Below are positions 27,625-37,637 of a DNA stretch of 64,000 nt, piece by piece (the first letter of the stretch is position 1; the number at the start of each line of letters is the position of its first letter). A model generated the notes under the pieces. It was given only the letters and a program-made list of their open reading frames with translations, searched no databases and was not told the DNA's origin. The translations under genes and the position numbers were made by a program. The DNA comes from Nostoc sp. HK-01 (GTDB lineage: Bacteria; Cyanobacteriota; Cyanobacteriia; Cyanobacteriales; Nostocaceae): assembly GCA_003990705.1 (NCBI GenBank), contig AP018318.1:4157501-4221500 (forward strand), in the 5' to 3' direction.

Positions 27625-28758
27625 ATGAGTGAAATCATCATTAATGACACTACATTACGCGATGGCGAACAAGCAGCAGGTGTTGCTTTTACCTTAAAAG
27701 AAAAAGTGGCGATCGCCACTTTTCTTGATGCTATCGGCGTGCATGAATTAGAAGTCGGTATCCCCGCAATGGGAGAAGAAGAAATTCGTGCCATCTCAAT
27801 CATTGCTGACTTGGGATTAAAAGCCAACCTCCTCGCCTGGAATCGTGCTGTAATTTCTGATATTAAAGCTTCCATCGCCTGTGGAGTGCAGCGAGTTCAT
27901 ATTGCGATTCCAGTTTCTGGTATCCAAATCGCTGCGAAATTTCATGGACAGTGGCGAGTAAGTCTGCAAAGACTCAAAGATTGTATCAGTTACGCACGCG
28001 ATCGCGGTCTTTGGGTGGCAGTCGGTGGCGAAGATTCTTCCAGAGCCGATGAAAACTTCTTGTTAGATGTCGCTCTGTATGCTCAAGAATGGGGTGCATC
28101 TCGCTTTCGCTTCTGCGACACCGTAGGAGTTCTCGATCCTTTCACCACCTACAAAAAAGTTAAACGGCTTGTTTCTTGGCTGTCAATTCCTGTCGAAATC
28201 CACACCCACAACGATTTCGGCTTGGCGACAGCTAACGCACTAGCCGGAATTAAAGGTGGAGCCACATCTGTTAACACCACCGTTAATGGGTTAGGTGAAA
28301 GAGCAGGTAACGCCGCTTTAGAAGAAGTTGTTATGGCGATCAAACGCATCTATGGCTTAGATATGGGGATTAACACACCCCGTTTGTTGGAATTATCCCA
28401 ACTCGTAGCCGCTGCTGCTGGTGCTGGCGTACCACCTTGGAAAGCTATTGTAGGCGAAAATACCTTTGCTCACGAATCGGGAATTCATGCACACGGCGTA
28501 CTCCAAAACCCCAACACCTACGAACCCTTTGCGCCGGAAGAAGTCGGTTGGGAACGACGTTTAGTCGTTGGTAAACATTCTGGCAAACATTTAGTATCTA
28601 ACTTGCTTCAGCAGCATGGAATCTTTCTCAACCCCGAAGAAACCCAATCTGTTTTAGATGCAGTTCGCCAGCAATCAGTTAAGAAAAAACGTAGCCTCAC
28701 AACAGAAGAACTTTTGAACTTGGTAAAAGAACAGAGGTATTCTCATGCAACCCGATGA
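27625..28758 (+). CDS. nifV: Homocitrate synthase NifV
   Basis: A 377-residue member of the DRE-TIM metallolyase family that condenses acetyl-CoA with 2-oxoglutarate to make homocitrate, the organic ligand of FeMo-co. It shows the N-terminal [16 protein letters not shown] metal/substrate motif, the [16 protein letters not shown] metal-binding His pair, and [15 protein letters not shown] chose the ATG before [15 protein letters not shown] because GAGG precedes it at good spacing and homologues start there; upstream ATG and TTG codons are in frame. Its end overlaps nifZ by 14 bp. Confidence 0.96.
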   Translation: MSEIIINDTTLRDGEQAAGVAFTLKEKVAIATFLDAIGVHELEVGIPAMGEEEIRAISIIADLGLKANLLAWNRAVISDIKASIACGVQRVHIAIPVSGIQIAAKFHGQWRVSLQRLKDCISYARDRGLWVAVGGEDSSRADENFLLDVALYAQEWGASRFRFCDTVGVLDPFTTYKKVKRLVSWLSIPVEIHTHNDFGLATANALAGIKGGATSVNTTVNGLGERAGNAALEEVVMAIKRIYGLDMGINTPRLLELSQLVAAAAGAGVPPWKAIVGENTFAHESGIHAHGVLQNPNTYEPFAPEEVGWERRLVVGKHSGKHLVSNLLQQHGIFLNPEETQSVLDAVRQQSVKKKRSLTTEELLNLVKEQRYSHATR

Positions 28759-29032
28759 ATATGAATTAGAGTCAGAACCCGATTTTGAAGTTGGCGAAAA
28801 AGTCAGACTCCGCAAACAAATTAAAAACGATGGTACATTTCCCGGTAGAGAAATTGGCGAAATTTTAGCAAAAAAAGGAGATATTGGTTACATCGCAAGT
28901 ATAGGTACTTTTCTACAACGTTCCTATATTTATGCTGTGCATTTCTTAGATAAAGGAATCGTTGTTGGTTGTCGCAAAAAAGAACTAGAATCTGCTGAGG
29001 AAAATCATGAAGGTAATGCTACGGATGAATGA
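28745..29032 (+). CDS. nifZ: NifZ family protein
   Basis: A 95-residue NifZ. The N-terminal [21 protein letters not shown] and [23 protein letters not shown] are the family signature. NifZ acts in P-cluster maturation of the MoFe protein. It overlaps nifV at its start and nifT at its end, so the three are translationally coupled. Confidence 0.95.
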   Translation: MQPDEYELESEPDFEVGEKVRLRKQIKNDGTFPGREIGEILAKKGDIGYIASIGTFLQRSYIYAVHFLDKGIVVGCRKKELESAEENHEGNATDE

Positions 29033-29210
29033 AGCTGGTAATTTAACAGTCTACGTCGCTAAAAAAGATTTAGAAGAAGTAGTAGTTAAACAAACAGACG
29101 GTGAAGCTGGAAAAATTCTTACCTTAGCCAATGGTTGGGAATTAGAATTCCCCGAAATACCTGATGTAGCAAATTTACCTAAAACTGTAGAAGCTAGACG
29201 TTTAGCTTAA
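29007..29210 (+). CDS. nifT: NifT/FixU family protein
   Basis: A 67-residue NifT with the characteristic [23 protein letters not shown] start and the LANGWELEFPEIP end. Its role in nitrogen fixation is unclear even in model organisms. It is the last gene of the nifV-Z-T unit; a hairpin follows. Confidence 0.93.
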   Translation: MKVMLRMNEAGNLTVYVAKKDLEEVVVKQTDGEAGKILTLANGWELEFPEIPDVANLPKTVEARRLA

Positions 29211-29295
29211 AATTACAAGTCAAAAGTAAAGAGAGAAGGCAAAAGGTAAAAACCAATTTTTCCTTCTTCCTTTTTACTCTGCATGAGCAACAACG

Positions 29296-29311
29296 CCCCA
29301 AAAGCTTGGGG
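29296..29311 (+). terminator. Hairpin after nifT
   Basis: CCCCAA-AAGC-TTGGGG, a 6-bp GC-rich stem with a 4-base loop followed by TTAATTATTTCTT. This is a plausible end of the nifP-V-Z-T transcript, 86 bp beyond nifT and before the next ATG. Confidence 0.5.
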
Positions 29312-29347
29312 TTAATTATTTCTTAGTGGAAATTTTGAGTAGTTAAC

Positions 29348-29887
29348 ATGGGTGACAAATATCTCAAGTTATCGGAATTGAACCTAGAAGGGCAGTTCCT
29401 AGGTTTTGCTGGTATTAAATCAGGAAAAGCTAAATATCTGCAATTAGCAATTGCTTCCGGTAATTTGCATATTAAATTACCAAAAGAATTGCGTAGTACT
29501 TTGCCATGTAGTTTAATTCCTGGTGAACAAATTCTCATTTGTGGTGTGACTAAAGTCAATACCCATACAGGCAAGATTAAAATTAAAGCACATCAAATTA
29601 CACAACTTAATACTTGTCCAAATCAAGAATTATCATCACCACCACAAGCCAAAATTATGGTGTGTCAAAAATCTGGTTGTGTGAAACGCGGCGGTAAAGG
29701 TTTATTATCAGAAATAGAAAAAACTTTGTGCGATCGCGGTTTGTTAGACAAAGTAAAAATCGAACACACAGATTGTCAAAAGCGTTGCAGCAGCGCCCCT
29801 AACTGCGTTTTACAACTCGGTAAAAAGAAGTATAAAAAACTTCACCCAGAAGCGATCGCATCTTTGCTAGAAAATCACTTAACCTAA
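29348..29887 (+). CDS. Thioredoxin-fold 2Fe-2S ferredoxin domain protein
   Basis: A 179-residue protein in two parts. Residues 1-95 form a beta-rich domain of unknown role. Residues about 100-179 form a thioredoxin-like 2Fe-2S ferredoxin, with cysteines in VCQKSGC and in DCQKRCSSAPNC. It is cytoplasmic. It follows the nif cluster directly, so it could be an electron carrier for it, but the family is widespread in cyanobacteria outside nif contexts. Confidence 0.8.
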   Translation: MGDKYLKLSELNLEGQFLGFAGIKSGKAKYLQLAIASGNLHIKLPKELRSTLPCSLIPGEQILICGVTKVNTHTGKIKIKAHQITQLNTCPNQELSSPPQAKIMVCQKSGCVKRGGKGLLSEIEKTLCDRGLLDKVKIEHTDCQKRCSSAPNCVLQLGKKKYKKLHPEAIASLLENHLT

Positions 29888-30071
29888 ATTCCAGCTTCTT
29901 TGCAAATGTATATATTACTGTGTAGGGGTAAAAATTTTACCCCTATTTGTTTTTGATATTGTCAACTGGCAATATCTAAGTTAAAACTGTTGCAATCTAA
30001 TTCATTATCAGGTGTGTTAGCAACGCATAACGCACATTTCATGCTGACTAATCTAATCAGCTTTAATTGAA

Positions 30072-31220
30072 ATGTCTTTATTTACCAATTTACTCAATCT
30101 GCATTCAGGCAGTAAACCATTAGAAGACTTTTTCACTGAAATTGTTGCTTACTTTTTCTCGATTCATCAAGATTTGCTAATTGCTTGGCTGCAACAAAAT
30201 CTCATTATTAGCGATGAGAGTTACTCTCGTATCACTATTACTACCCAAAAAGAACACCAAGGGCTAGAAAGTCATACCACCGATAGTAGATTCGACATTT
30301 TAATTGAATTATCAAATGGTTTATATACAGACGTAATAATTATTGAATCAAAAATTGGTTCTACAGATGGGAATAATGCTTTAAAAAGATATGTTGATAT
30401 TTTGAGTAGTCTCCCAAATGTTAATCAACGTATCTTACTTTATATTACTCGTAATTATGACCCTCAAAAAGAAATCAAGACTTCCGCTTCAAAACAAAAA
30501 CCAATAGTAAATTTTCATCAGTTAAGGTGGTATCAGTTCTATTCTTTTTTAGCAAAGTATGGCTCTGATACCTTAGCCCAAGAAATATTAACATTCATGA
30601 GGACTAATCAAATGGTAGATAAAAATCAATTTTCATCAATTGATTTATTAACAATGATGAACTTTAATAAAACTCTCAATTTTATGCAAGCAACCCTGAG
30701 TGAAACAGTAGAAGTGGAATTTAGGAATGCTTTTGGCAGAGTTATCAAAGGTTCACCTAGTATGACTCAATGGACATGGGGAAGTAGATATATTATTTAT
30801 ACTTTCTTGGCTCCAAAATGGAATTTTTGGTGTGGGCTTGGTTACTTTTCTTTAAATTCAGATGATTTGACTAGTTATCCCTATATTGGTATATGTTTAG
30901 AAGTTTCACCGACTTTTATAAACAGGGAAAAAATTATTAAAGGAATGAAAGATATTATCAATGATAAACCTGAAATTTGGACTCCTCGTAATTTAACAGT
31001 TACACCATCGTGGTCAGGTATAGTTTATCGCAAAAGCTTACAAGAGTTTTTAGCTTACGAAGACCAATCACATCACATCAAAAATTTCTTCCTAGAATCA
31101 ATTAAGGAATTAAAAACAGTTAAAGAACAATATTTTAATTTTATTAGTAAGGATGTGAGTACAGAAGAGTCTATAGAAGAAGAGATGGGTATTGTAGGCG
31201 ATCGCCTAACATTAATATAG
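30072..31220 (+). CDS. PD-(D/E)XK nuclease-superfamily protein
   Basis: A 382-residue protein resembling the PDDEXK_4 family. The nuclease core lies near the N terminus: Asp75 in SRFDILIEL and E92-S-K94 in VIIIESKIG fit the D...ExK metal site, and QKRYVD-like and RILLYITR elements follow. The C-terminal half (about 220-370) has aromatic-rich beta structure (WTWGSRYIIYTFLAPKWNFWCGLGY) with no known name. Such proteins are thought to be DNA nucleases linked with restriction or phage defence, but a solitary one cannot be assigned. No methylase or partner gene is adjacent. Confidence 0.75.
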   Translation: MSLFTNLLNLHSGSKPLEDFFTEIVAYFFSIHQDLLIAWLQQNLIISDESYSRITITTQKEHQGLESHTTDSRFDILIELSNGLYTDVIIIESKIGSTDGNNALKRYVDILSSLPNVNQRILLYITRNYDPQKEIKTSASKQKPIVNFHQLRWYQFYSFLAKYGSDTLAQEILTFMRTNQMVDKNQFSSIDLLTMMNFNKTLNFMQATLSETVEVEFRNAFGRVIKGSPSMTQWTWGSRYIIYTFLAPKWNFWCGLGYFSLNSDDLTSYPYIGICLEVSPTFINREKIIKGMKDIINDKPEIWTPRNLTVTPSWSGIVYRKSLQEFLAYEDQSHHIKNFFLESIKELKTVKEQYFNFISKDVSTEESIEEEMGIVGDRLTLI

Positions 31221-31709
31221 TGTATAAACGCTTACTTGGATATTTCGAGAATATAGCAAATCTAAGATTTAGGCATTAGCTTCAAAGTTTTCGTCGTATT
31301 ACCTTTAACAGTCTTGCTTTCCCATCGTATGGGATGATATTCAATTTTGCACCTAGCCCCGACGAATGGAATTCGCAGCTATAAAAACGAAGTCCGCCTA
31401 CGCGGACTAACGTAAAATCAAGGTTTTTGAACCCGCGCAGGCGGGTTTTGTCTGTATAGCCGCGACTTCAGTCGTTTGGTGCAAGATGTGAAGATCGCAA
31501 TTCGCTGCGATACAAACTAAGCCCACACTTCGACAAGCTCAGTGACCACCTGCGCGGACTAACACAAAATCAAGGTTTATTGTCCCACCCAAAAATATCA
31601 GGCTGAGTAACTGCGATCGCACCTTGGTCAATTTTTATGCAAGCAACTATTGACAGAAATATGTTGTAAATCTAATATTTAGGTTATCTAATTATAAAAC
31701 ATCAAACTT
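31221..31709. repeat. Intergenic region rich in dispersed palindromes
   Basis: No gene is seen. It contains dispersed cyanobacterial hairpins: AGTCCGCCTACGCGGACT, ACCCGCGCAGGCGGGT, GCGACTTCAGTCG and CGCAATTCGCTGCG. Two related blocks (around 31385-31440 and 31525-31580) share CGCGGACTAACxxAAAATCAAGGTTT. It separates the nuclease gene from the ABC exporter operon. Confidence 0.7.
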
Positions 31710-32564
31710 GTGACAAGACTGATAGGAAAAGCAGATCGGTCGGAAACACCAGCCAGCACACCGAAACCGATTATTTTAGAAACCCAAGGACTCACACGCC
31801 ATTTTGGTAAAGTTACGGCTGTTAACAACATCAGTATCTCTGTGGAAGAGGGGGAAATTTTTGGCTTACTAGGGCCGAATGGGGCAGGTAAGAGTACCGT
31901 TATTAAAATGTTGACAACTCTGTTACCTGCCAGTGCAGGGAAAGCAACTTTAGCTGGCTATGACATCACCCATCAATCGATGGCGGTAAGAAGAGTGATT
32001 GGCTATGTACCGCAAGCTCTTTCTGCTGATGGTAGCCTCACAGGTTACGAAAATCTGTTGATATTTGCCAAGTTGTATGAAATTCCTAGCAAGCATCGAG
32101 AGCGATACATTAAAGAAATTCTGGCATTTATGGGTCTAGCCGATGCCACTCATCGCTTAGTGCGAAATTACTCTGGTGGGATGATTCGTAAGCTAGAAAT
32201 TGCCCAATCAATCTTGCATCAACCGCAAATTTTGTTTTTAGATGAACCCACAGTTGGGTTAGATCCCTTAGCGCGAACTCAGGTTTGGCAACTGGTACAA
32301 AAACTTTGTACTGATTTTGGTACCACCATATTTTTAACCACTCACTTTTTAGAAGAAGCCGATAATCTTTGTGACCGAGTGGTAATTATGCAACGCGGTG
32401 AAGAAATTACCAAAGGCACACCCAAAGACTTAAAAGCCTCGTTGGATAAGCCGAATGCAACTTTAGATGATGTCTTTATTCACTACACAGGCGACCAATT
32501 AGTATCAGGAGTTAACTACCGTGACACAGCAAGAACCCGGCGTACTGCTCAACGGTTGGGCTAG
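31710..32564 (+). CDS. ABC exporter ATP-binding subunit (DrrA/ABC-2 type)
   Basis: A 284-residue ATPase with Walker A GPNGAGKST, Q-loop in VPQAL, signature YSGGMIRKLEIA and Walker B ILFLDEPTVGLD. The order and the C-terminal TLDDVFIHYTG match DrrA/daunorubicin-type exporters. It starts with GTG. It overlaps the permease gene by 44 bp and heads a four-gene operon with a MarR regulator and an MFS exporter. The substrate is unknown; drug or secondary-metabolite export is likely. Confidence 0.9.
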   Translation: MTRLIGKADRSETPASTPKPIILETQGLTRHFGKVTAVNNISISVEEGEIFGLLGPNGAGKSTVIKMLTTLLPASAGKATLAGYDITHQSMAVRRVIGYVPQALSADGSLTGYENLLIFAKLYEIPSKHRERYIKEILAFMGLADATHRLVRNYSGGMIRKLEIAQSILHQPQILFLDEPTVGLDPLARTQVWQLVQKLCTDFGTTIFLTTHFLEEADNLCDRVVIMQRGEEITKGTPKDLKASLDKPNATLDDVFIHYTGDQLVSGVNYRDTARTRRTAQRLG

Positions 32565-33378
32565 AACCAAAGCGACGCGCAAACATAATTTTATCTCTGC
32601 ATTGAGTGAGTTAATTGTCAAAACATTAGCGATCGCCGAATTAGAAATCCGCAAACTACGTCATGATCCCACCGATTTAGCCGTCAGAGCCGTTCAGCCA
32701 GCATTATGGTTACTGATATTTGGGCAAGTCTTCTCCAAAATTAGAGCCATCCCCACCGGGGGAAATCTGCCTTATTTAGATTTTATGACCGCAGGGATTC
32801 TCGCCCAGAGTGTATTATTTGTCGCTATTTTCACTGGGGGAATGACCCTGATTTGGGAACGGGATTTAGGGATTGTGCATAAATTCCTGGCGAGTCCTAC
32901 CCCCCGCGTCGCTATGGTATTAGGCAAAGCAGTGGCTTGCGGAGTCCGATGCTTATCTCAGGTATTTATTATTTATGGATTAGCGCTGCTATTAGGCGTA
33001 AAACTAAATTTGCATCCCTTGGCAATTATCAAAGTCTTATTAATCGTTCTCATGGGTGCAAGTTGCTTTTGCATTTTTTCTCTAATTATTGGCTGTTTGG
33101 TGAAAACTAGAGAAAGAATGACCGGAATTGGGCAATTATTAACCATGCCGTTGTTTTTTGCCAGCAATGCGATTTATCCCATTTCCTTAATGCCGAACTG
33201 GCTAAAATTTATTTCCCATATCAACCCCTTAACTTATGAAGTTGATGCTTTACGCGGCACAATGCTACTTAATGGCACAAGTCTCTATGGGTTTGGGTTG
33301 GATTGTACAGTTCTGCTACTAACATTAATAATATTAACCCTCATCTGTGGCAAACTTTATCCACGGGTGGCGATGTAA
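32521..33378 (+). CDS. ABC-2 type permease subunit
   Basis: A 285-residue membrane protein of the ABC-2 family with about six transmembrane segments. The cytoplasmic N terminus is followed by ALWLLIFGQVF, and the conserved FMTAGILAQSVLFVAIFTGG and INPLTYEVDALRG regions are present. It starts with GTG inside the ATPase gene, so it is translationally coupled to it. It would form the export channel with that ATPase. Confidence 0.9.
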   Translation: MTQQEPGVLLNGWARTKATRKHNFISALSELIVKTLAIAELEIRKLRHDPTDLAVRAVQPALWLLIFGQVFSKIRAIPTGGNLPYLDFMTAGILAQSVLFVAIFTGGMTLIWERDLGIVHKFLASPTPRVAMVLGKAVACGVRCLSQVFIIYGLALLLGVKLNLHPLAIIKVLLIVLMGASCFCIFSLIIGCLVKTRERMTGIGQLLTMPLFFASNAIYPISLMPNWLKFISHINPLTYEVDALRGTMLLNGTSLYGFGLDCTVLLLTLIILTLICGKLYPRVAM

Positions 33379-33397
33379 GTAGGAGAACAACTAGCCC

Positions 33398-33877
33398 ATG
33401 AAGCTTGATAAACCCTCACATGGTGCGACTTCTGAAGAATGTGCTGCCAAAGTAATGGAAACAGTTCCATTAGTGATGCGGTTTATCAGGAAGGAGATGC
33501 GAGCGCACAACGCCGGGTTTTTGTCAATTCCCCAGTTGCGATCGCTGGCATTTATCAATCGTAATCCTGGTGGTTCACTATCTGGTTTGGCAGAACATCT
33601 CGGTGTCACCTCTGCGACAGCTTCAGCAACCATAGAACGGCTAGTACAGCGCAACTTAGTGCAACGAGAACACCATCCCCAAGAGCGACGGCGGATAGTT
33701 CTCAACTTAACTGACGAGGGAAAGTACCATCTCCAGCAATCCCTCAATCATACTCGCGCTCAAATTGCTGACATTCTCAATAGTCTGTCAGCCGAAGAAT
33801 TTTCCCAGATAGAACAAGGGTTAACCTTCTTAAAAAATGTCTTCGATCAAACGGAAATCCACCCCCCAGAACCATGA
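33398..33877 (+). CDS. MarR-family transcriptional regulator
   Basis: A 159-residue winged-helix protein: SIPQLRSLAFINRNPGGSLSGLAEHLGVTSATASATIERLVQRNLVQREHHPQERRR contains the DNA-binding helix and the wing. Typical MarR length. An AGGAG site lies upstream. It sits between the ABC exporter and an overlapping MFS exporter, so it probably represses this operon and responds to an exported compound. Confidence 0.92.
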   Translation: MKLDKPSHGATSEECAAKVMETVPLVMRFIRKEMRAHNAGFLSIPQLRSLAFINRNPGGSLSGLAEHLGVTSATASATIERLVQRNLVQREHHPQERRRIVLNLTDEGKYHLQQSLNHTRAQIADILNSLSAEEFSQIEQGLTFLKNVFDQTEIHPPEP

Positions 33878-35105
33878 GCCTGGACAACATGATCCCTTTG
33901 CGGCTCTAAGATTTCGAGACTATAGATTATTTACCATTGGGCGTTTGCTGCTATCTATTGGCTCGCAAATGCAGACTGTAGCGATCGGCTGGGAACTTTA
34001 TGAACGCACTGATTCAGCTTTAGCGTTAGGCGGCGTGGGACTCGCCCAAGTCTTACCCATTATTGCTCTCACCTTAATTGCCGGAGATTTAGCTGATCGC
34101 CGCGATCGCAAAATCACTGTTTTATCTTCAGTCATCTTACTCGCTCTTTGTTCTCTAACTTTAGCAGTGCTTTCCTATACCAAGGGTGCAATATTTCTGA
34201 TTTATGCTTGCTTGATGTTATCTGGTGTAGCTAGGGCATTTCTCAAACCTGCGGGTGATGCTTTGATGTGGCAGTTAATACCTGTAAGTGCCTTTACCAA
34301 TGCTGCGACTTGGAACAGTAGTAGTTTTCAGTTAGCCGCAGTTATTGGCCCAGCCTTGGGTGGCTTTGGCATTGCTTTGTTAGGAAGTGCAACAGGGGTA
34401 TATATATTAGCGGCGATCGCGTCTTTTTTCTGTTTCTGTCTCACTGCGGCAATTAAAGAGCAACCAAATACCCGCACTAAAGAACCAATTTCTCTGCAAG
34501 CACTCTCCGCTGGGATGAAATTTCTCTGGCAGAATCAATTGATTTTAGCCGCCATTACCCTAGATATGTTTGCGGTGTTATTTGGTGGTGCGATCGCTCT
34601 ATTGCCGATTTTTGCCAAAGATATTTTGCACGTCGGGCCAGTAGAATTAGGCTACCTACAAGCGGCTCCTTCCATTGGGGCGCTAATTATGGCGGTGAGT
34701 TTGGCGTATCTACCACCATTACGCAAAGCCGGGCCGGCCTTACTTTGGTCAGTCGTTGGCTTTGGTGTTGTCACCATTGTTTTTGGTCTGTCGCGGTGGT
34801 TTTGGCTATCTCTACTCATGTTGGTCTTGAGTGGTGCGTTAGATAGTATTAGTGTGGTGATTCGCCATACTTTAGTCCAAATTAGAACACCCGATCATTT
34901 GCGTGGTCGGGTGGCAGCAATTAATAGCGTATTTATCAGCGCTTCTAATGAATTGGGCGGTTTTGAATCTGGTTTAGCTGCTGCAATATTTGGCCCTATT
35001 GCAGCGGTTGTTGGTGGTGGTGTTGGCACTATTCTAGTCGTACTGGCTGTAGCTAAAATTTGGCCAGGTATGGTTAAACTTGGAGCTTTACAAGAATTAG
35101 ATTAA
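33837..35105 (+). CDS. MFS exporter (EntS/MFS_3 type)
   Basis: A 422-residue major facilitator protein with about twelve transmembrane segments and the MFS loop motif DLADRRDRK between TM2 and TM3. The N-terminal HDPFAALRFRDYRLFTIGRLL is typical of the enterobactin-exporter-like group, which fixes the start upstream of TM1. Its start overlaps the marR gene by 41 bp. Likely exports a siderophore or drug-like compound; no biosynthetic cluster is in the window. Confidence 0.88.
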   Translation: MSSIKRKSTPQNHEPGQHDPFAALRFRDYRLFTIGRLLLSIGSQMQTVAIGWELYERTDSALALGGVGLAQVLPIIALTLIAGDLADRRDRKITVLSSVILLALCSLTLAVLSYTKGAIFLIYACLMLSGVARAFLKPAGDALMWQLIPVSAFTNAATWNSSSFQLAAVIGPALGGFGIALLGSATGVYILAAIASFFCFCLTAAIKEQPNTRTKEPISLQALSAGMKFLWQNQLILAAITLDMFAVLFGGAIALLPIFAKDILHVGPVELGYLQAAPSIGALIMAVSLAYLPPLRKAGPALLWSVVGFGVVTIVFGLSRWFWLSLLMLVLSGALDSISVVIRHTLVQIRTPDHLRGRVAAINSVFISASNELGGFESGLAAAIFGPIAAVVGGGVGTILVVLAVAKIWPGMVKLGALQELD

Positions 35106-35205
35106 CGTGAGTTATAGCGATGAAAAACCTCTCCCTTTTTCGTCAGTAATTGAGGATAGGTGAGGTAATAAAAAACTTGTCGAACTCATATCAAATTAAG
35201 TCAAC

Positions 35206-35472
35206 TTACCAGTCAGCTATTTTGCTATCGTCCCAAACTTCTAGTTGTAAACCTTGGAGATAGCTTAATCCATCCTGAATTTGTGGATCAATTCCTTTGA
35301 GTTCTAAGTCGAACCAACCATCACCTACAGCATTAGCTCCCAAAATTGCCGCAGTGATATTTACAGTCAAACCATAGTCTGAAATTAAGTGAGAAATTAC
35401 AGGTTCTTGATGATAATCTTTGGGAATTCTTAGGCGTATCCGTTTAGATTTCAGGGTATCTTCACTAGCCAT
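35206..35472 (-). CDS. NIL-domain protein downstream of sulfate transporter
   Basis: An 88-residue protein with the NIL ferredoxin-like fold (KRIRLRIPKDYHQEPVISHLISDYGLTVNITAAILG, then GWFDLELKG). The NIL domain is best known as the regulatory end of methionine transporter ATPases, where it senses substrate. Here it stands alone after cysW, suggesting a regulatory partner for sulfate or sulfur uptake. It is separated from cysW by a repeat-rich 248-bp gap. Confidence 0.8.
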   Translation of the reverse strand: MASEDTLKSKRIRLRIPKDYHQEPVISHLISDYGLTVNITAAILGANAVGDGWFDLELKGIDPQIQDGLSYLQGLQLEVWDDSKIADW

Positions 35473-35559
35473 ATCGAAATCAGCCTTTGATTAATAGAGA
35501 ACAATAAAAGTGCTGAAGTTTCATTTCCTACGGCCTATTTTTAAGGCAGAAAGCTCAGG

Positions 35560-35715
35560 GTTAAAATTTTATACTTCAGACTAGCCTACGGCAAGCCCTT
35601 CGGGTTCAGCAGTCGCTCATGGGGGAAACCCCCTACAGCCCTTTGGGCATCCTACGGCGGGCGTTAGCCTCTCCCTTTGGGAGAAGACCGCGCTGCCTCA
35701 CTGCTGCGCGTCTAC
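35560..35715. repeat. Dispersed palindromic repeat cluster
   Basis: The stretch contains several adjacent hairpins typical of Nostoc intergenic DNA: CAAGCCCTTCGGGTTC, GGGGGAAACCCCC, CAGCCCTTTGGGCATC, CTCTCCCTTTGGGAGAAG and GCTGCCTCACTGCTGCGC. No coding content. It lies at the 3' end of cysW and may terminate or process that transcript. Confidence 0.75.
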
Positions 35716-35720
35716 ACACT

Positions 35721-36596
35721 TCATTCAACATCTTTGATGCGAGTTTTGCGTTCTAAAATTTCCTTCAGTATCAAGGTAACTACTGCTAAAAGTCCCAACA
35801 GTACTGCGGCTGAAAAGGCGGCTTCAGTTTCATACTGTTTGTAAGCATCTTCCACAAACAATGGTAAACTTTGGGTTTTGTCGGCAATGTTACCAGAAAC
35901 TACAGAAACAGCGCCGAATTCGCCCATTGCTCTGGCATTGGTCAAAATTAAACCGTAAAGCAATCCCCAACGAATGCTGGGTAAGGTGACGCGCCAAAAT
36001 ATTTGCCAATCTTTTGCGCCCAAAGTTTTAGCGGCTTCTTCTTGGTCACTACCAAATTCCTCTAACACAGGAATGACTTCTCGCGCCACAAAGGGCATAC
36101 TGACAAAAGCTGTCGCTAACACCATACCAGGAAAGGCAAAGATAATTTTAATGTCGTGGGCTTGCAGAAAAGGGCCAAACCAACCATTGCGACCGTAGAG
36201 TAGGACAATCATCAACCCAGCAACTACGGGTGAAATGGAAAAGGGCAGGTCGATAATACTTAAAACTATGGCACGACCAGGGAATTTATGTCGCGCGATC
36301 GCCCAAGCTGCACACAAGCCAAATACTGTATTTAATGGCACAGCAATCAACGCCAGTATTAACGTCAGCCAAGCTGCATGAAGAAAGGCAGGGTGTGTTA
36401 GGTTGGCAAAAAACGGGCCTATTCCCTTTTTAAAGGCTTGAAAAAAAACGTTAATTGCTGGGATGTATTGAATTAATGCTAAATACGCAATAGCAATGCC
36501 AATTAAAAGGGTGGGAACCCAACTATTCTGATGTTTTGACTTGGCTGCATCGGTATTAGACCCAGATGAGTGAAATCTTGGCTCATTTACTGTCAT
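35721..36596 (-). CDS. cysW: Sulfate ABC transporter permease CysW
   Basis: A 291-residue inner-membrane permease with about six transmembrane helices and the binding-protein-dependent transporter EAA loop ([23 protein letters not shown]). [18 protein letters not shown] is typical of CysW. With CysT it forms the channel for sulfate or thiosulfate. It overlaps cysT by 14 bp. No cysA ATPase is in the operon. Confidence 0.95.
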   Translation of the reverse strand: MTVNEPRFHSSGSNTDAAKSKHQNSWVPTLLIGIAIAYLALIQYIPAINVFFQAFKKGIGPFFANLTHPAFLHAAWLTLILALIAVPLNTVFGLCAAWAIARHKFPGRAIVLSIIDLPFSISPVVAGLMIVLLYGRNGWFGPFLQAHDIKIIFAFPGMVLATAFVSMPFVAREVIPVLEEFGSDQEEAAKTLGAKDWQIFWRVTLPSIRWGLLYGLILTNARAMGEFGAVSVVSGNIADKTQSLPLFVEDAYKQYETEAAFSAAVLLGLLAVVTLILKEILERKTRIKDVE

Positions 36597-37464
36597 ATCT
36601 TCTTGCCCACGCTTGTAAGAAATTAATTGCCAATAGTAGTATTAAAGAAATTGTCAGTAACACCATGCCAATCACAGTAGCGCCAGAATAGTCATACTGC
36701 TCTAAGCGTTGAAAAATCAGTACTGGTGCAATTAAATCTTGATAGGGTGTGTTAGAAGAAATAATGACTGTCGAGCCATATTCACCAACCGCACGGGAAA
36801 AACCCAAAGCAATACCCGTCAAAATTGTTGGGAATAATGGTGGTAAAATCACTTTCCAAAATGTTTGCCATTGAGAAGCACCCAAACACCAAGCAGCTTC
36901 CTCAATGTCATGTTCCATTTCTTGCAGTACTGGTTGTACAGTTCTGACAACAAAAGGTAGGGAAATAAAGATCATTGCTACTGCTACACCCAACCGAGTG
37001 AAAGATACTTTAATTCCCAATGGTGCTAGAAGTGAACCAATCCAGCCATTATCGCTGTAAACTGTTGCCAATGTTAAACCAGCAACGGAAGTTGGTAGGG
37101 CAAAGGGTAAGTCTACGGTGGCATCAATCAGCCTTTTCAAAGGAAAGTCGTAACGCACCAAAACCCAGGCAATTAAAGTTCCAAATACACCATTAAGCAG
37201 CGCCGCCCCTATGGATGTGACAAAAGTGACGTTATAAGTAGCTAATGCAACATCGCTAGTAGCAATTTCCCAAAACCTTGCCGGAGGTTCGGTACTGGCT
37301 TTCAAGAACATCGCAACTATTGGCATAAATAACATGAATGTTAGGTATACCAAAGTAATGCGCCATGTCCAAGGCAGATGAATCAATTGATGCAGGAATT
37401 TCTTCCAGAATGGAGTTGGAGAAGCAAGATGTTGATGTGGAGATGGAGAAGAAGATACAGCCAT
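36583..37464 (-). CDS. cysT: Sulfate ABC transporter permease CysT
   Basis: A permease with about six transmembrane helices, EAA loop [25 protein letters not shown] and the CysT-typical [19 protein letters not shown] use the ATG giving MAVSSSP; an in-frame ATG six codons upstream lies inside a heptamer repeat array where ATG recurs in every unit, so it is less reliable. It is downstream of sbpA and overlaps cysW. Confidence 0.93.
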   Translation of the reverse strand: MAVSSSPSPHQHLASPTPFWKKFLHQLIHLPWTWRITLVYLTFMLFMPIVAMFLKASTEPPARFWEIATSDVALATYNVTFVTSIGAALLNGVFGTLIAWVLVRYDFPLKRLIDATVDLPFALPTSVAGLTLATVYSDNGWIGSLLAPLGIKVSFTRLGVAVAMIFISLPFVVRTVQPVLQEMEHDIEEAAWCLGASQWQTFWKVILPPLFPTILTGIALGFSRAVGEYGSTVIISSNTPYQDLIAPVLIFQRLEQYDYSGATVIGMVLLTISLILLLAINFLQAWARRYDSK

Positions 37465-37471
37465 AAAAATT

Positions 37472-37533
37472 TCATTGGTCATTTGTCATTGGTCATTTGT
37501 CATTGGTCATTTGTCATTGGTCATTTGTCATTG
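37472..37533. repeat. Tandem heptamer repeats at cysT start
   Basis: TCATTGGTCATTTG is repeated about 4.4 times (14-bp unit of two heptamers). On the cysT strand each unit supplies ATG codons, making the start ambiguous. STRR type. Confidence 0.9.
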
Positions 37534-37607
37534 AAAAATAGACTTATCTAAAAATTAGGTTTATATCCTTGCTATGAAAGCTCTGATATTTATTTACAGA
37601 TAAGTCC

Positions 37608-37636
37608 ATTGACTCTTGACCATTGACTATTGACTA
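37608..37636. repeat. Heptamer repeats near sbpA stop
   Basis: Degenerate ATTGACT/TTGACCA heptamers in about four units adjoin the end of sbpA, an STRR-type array like that at the cysT start. Confidence 0.7.
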
Positions 37637-37637
37637 T

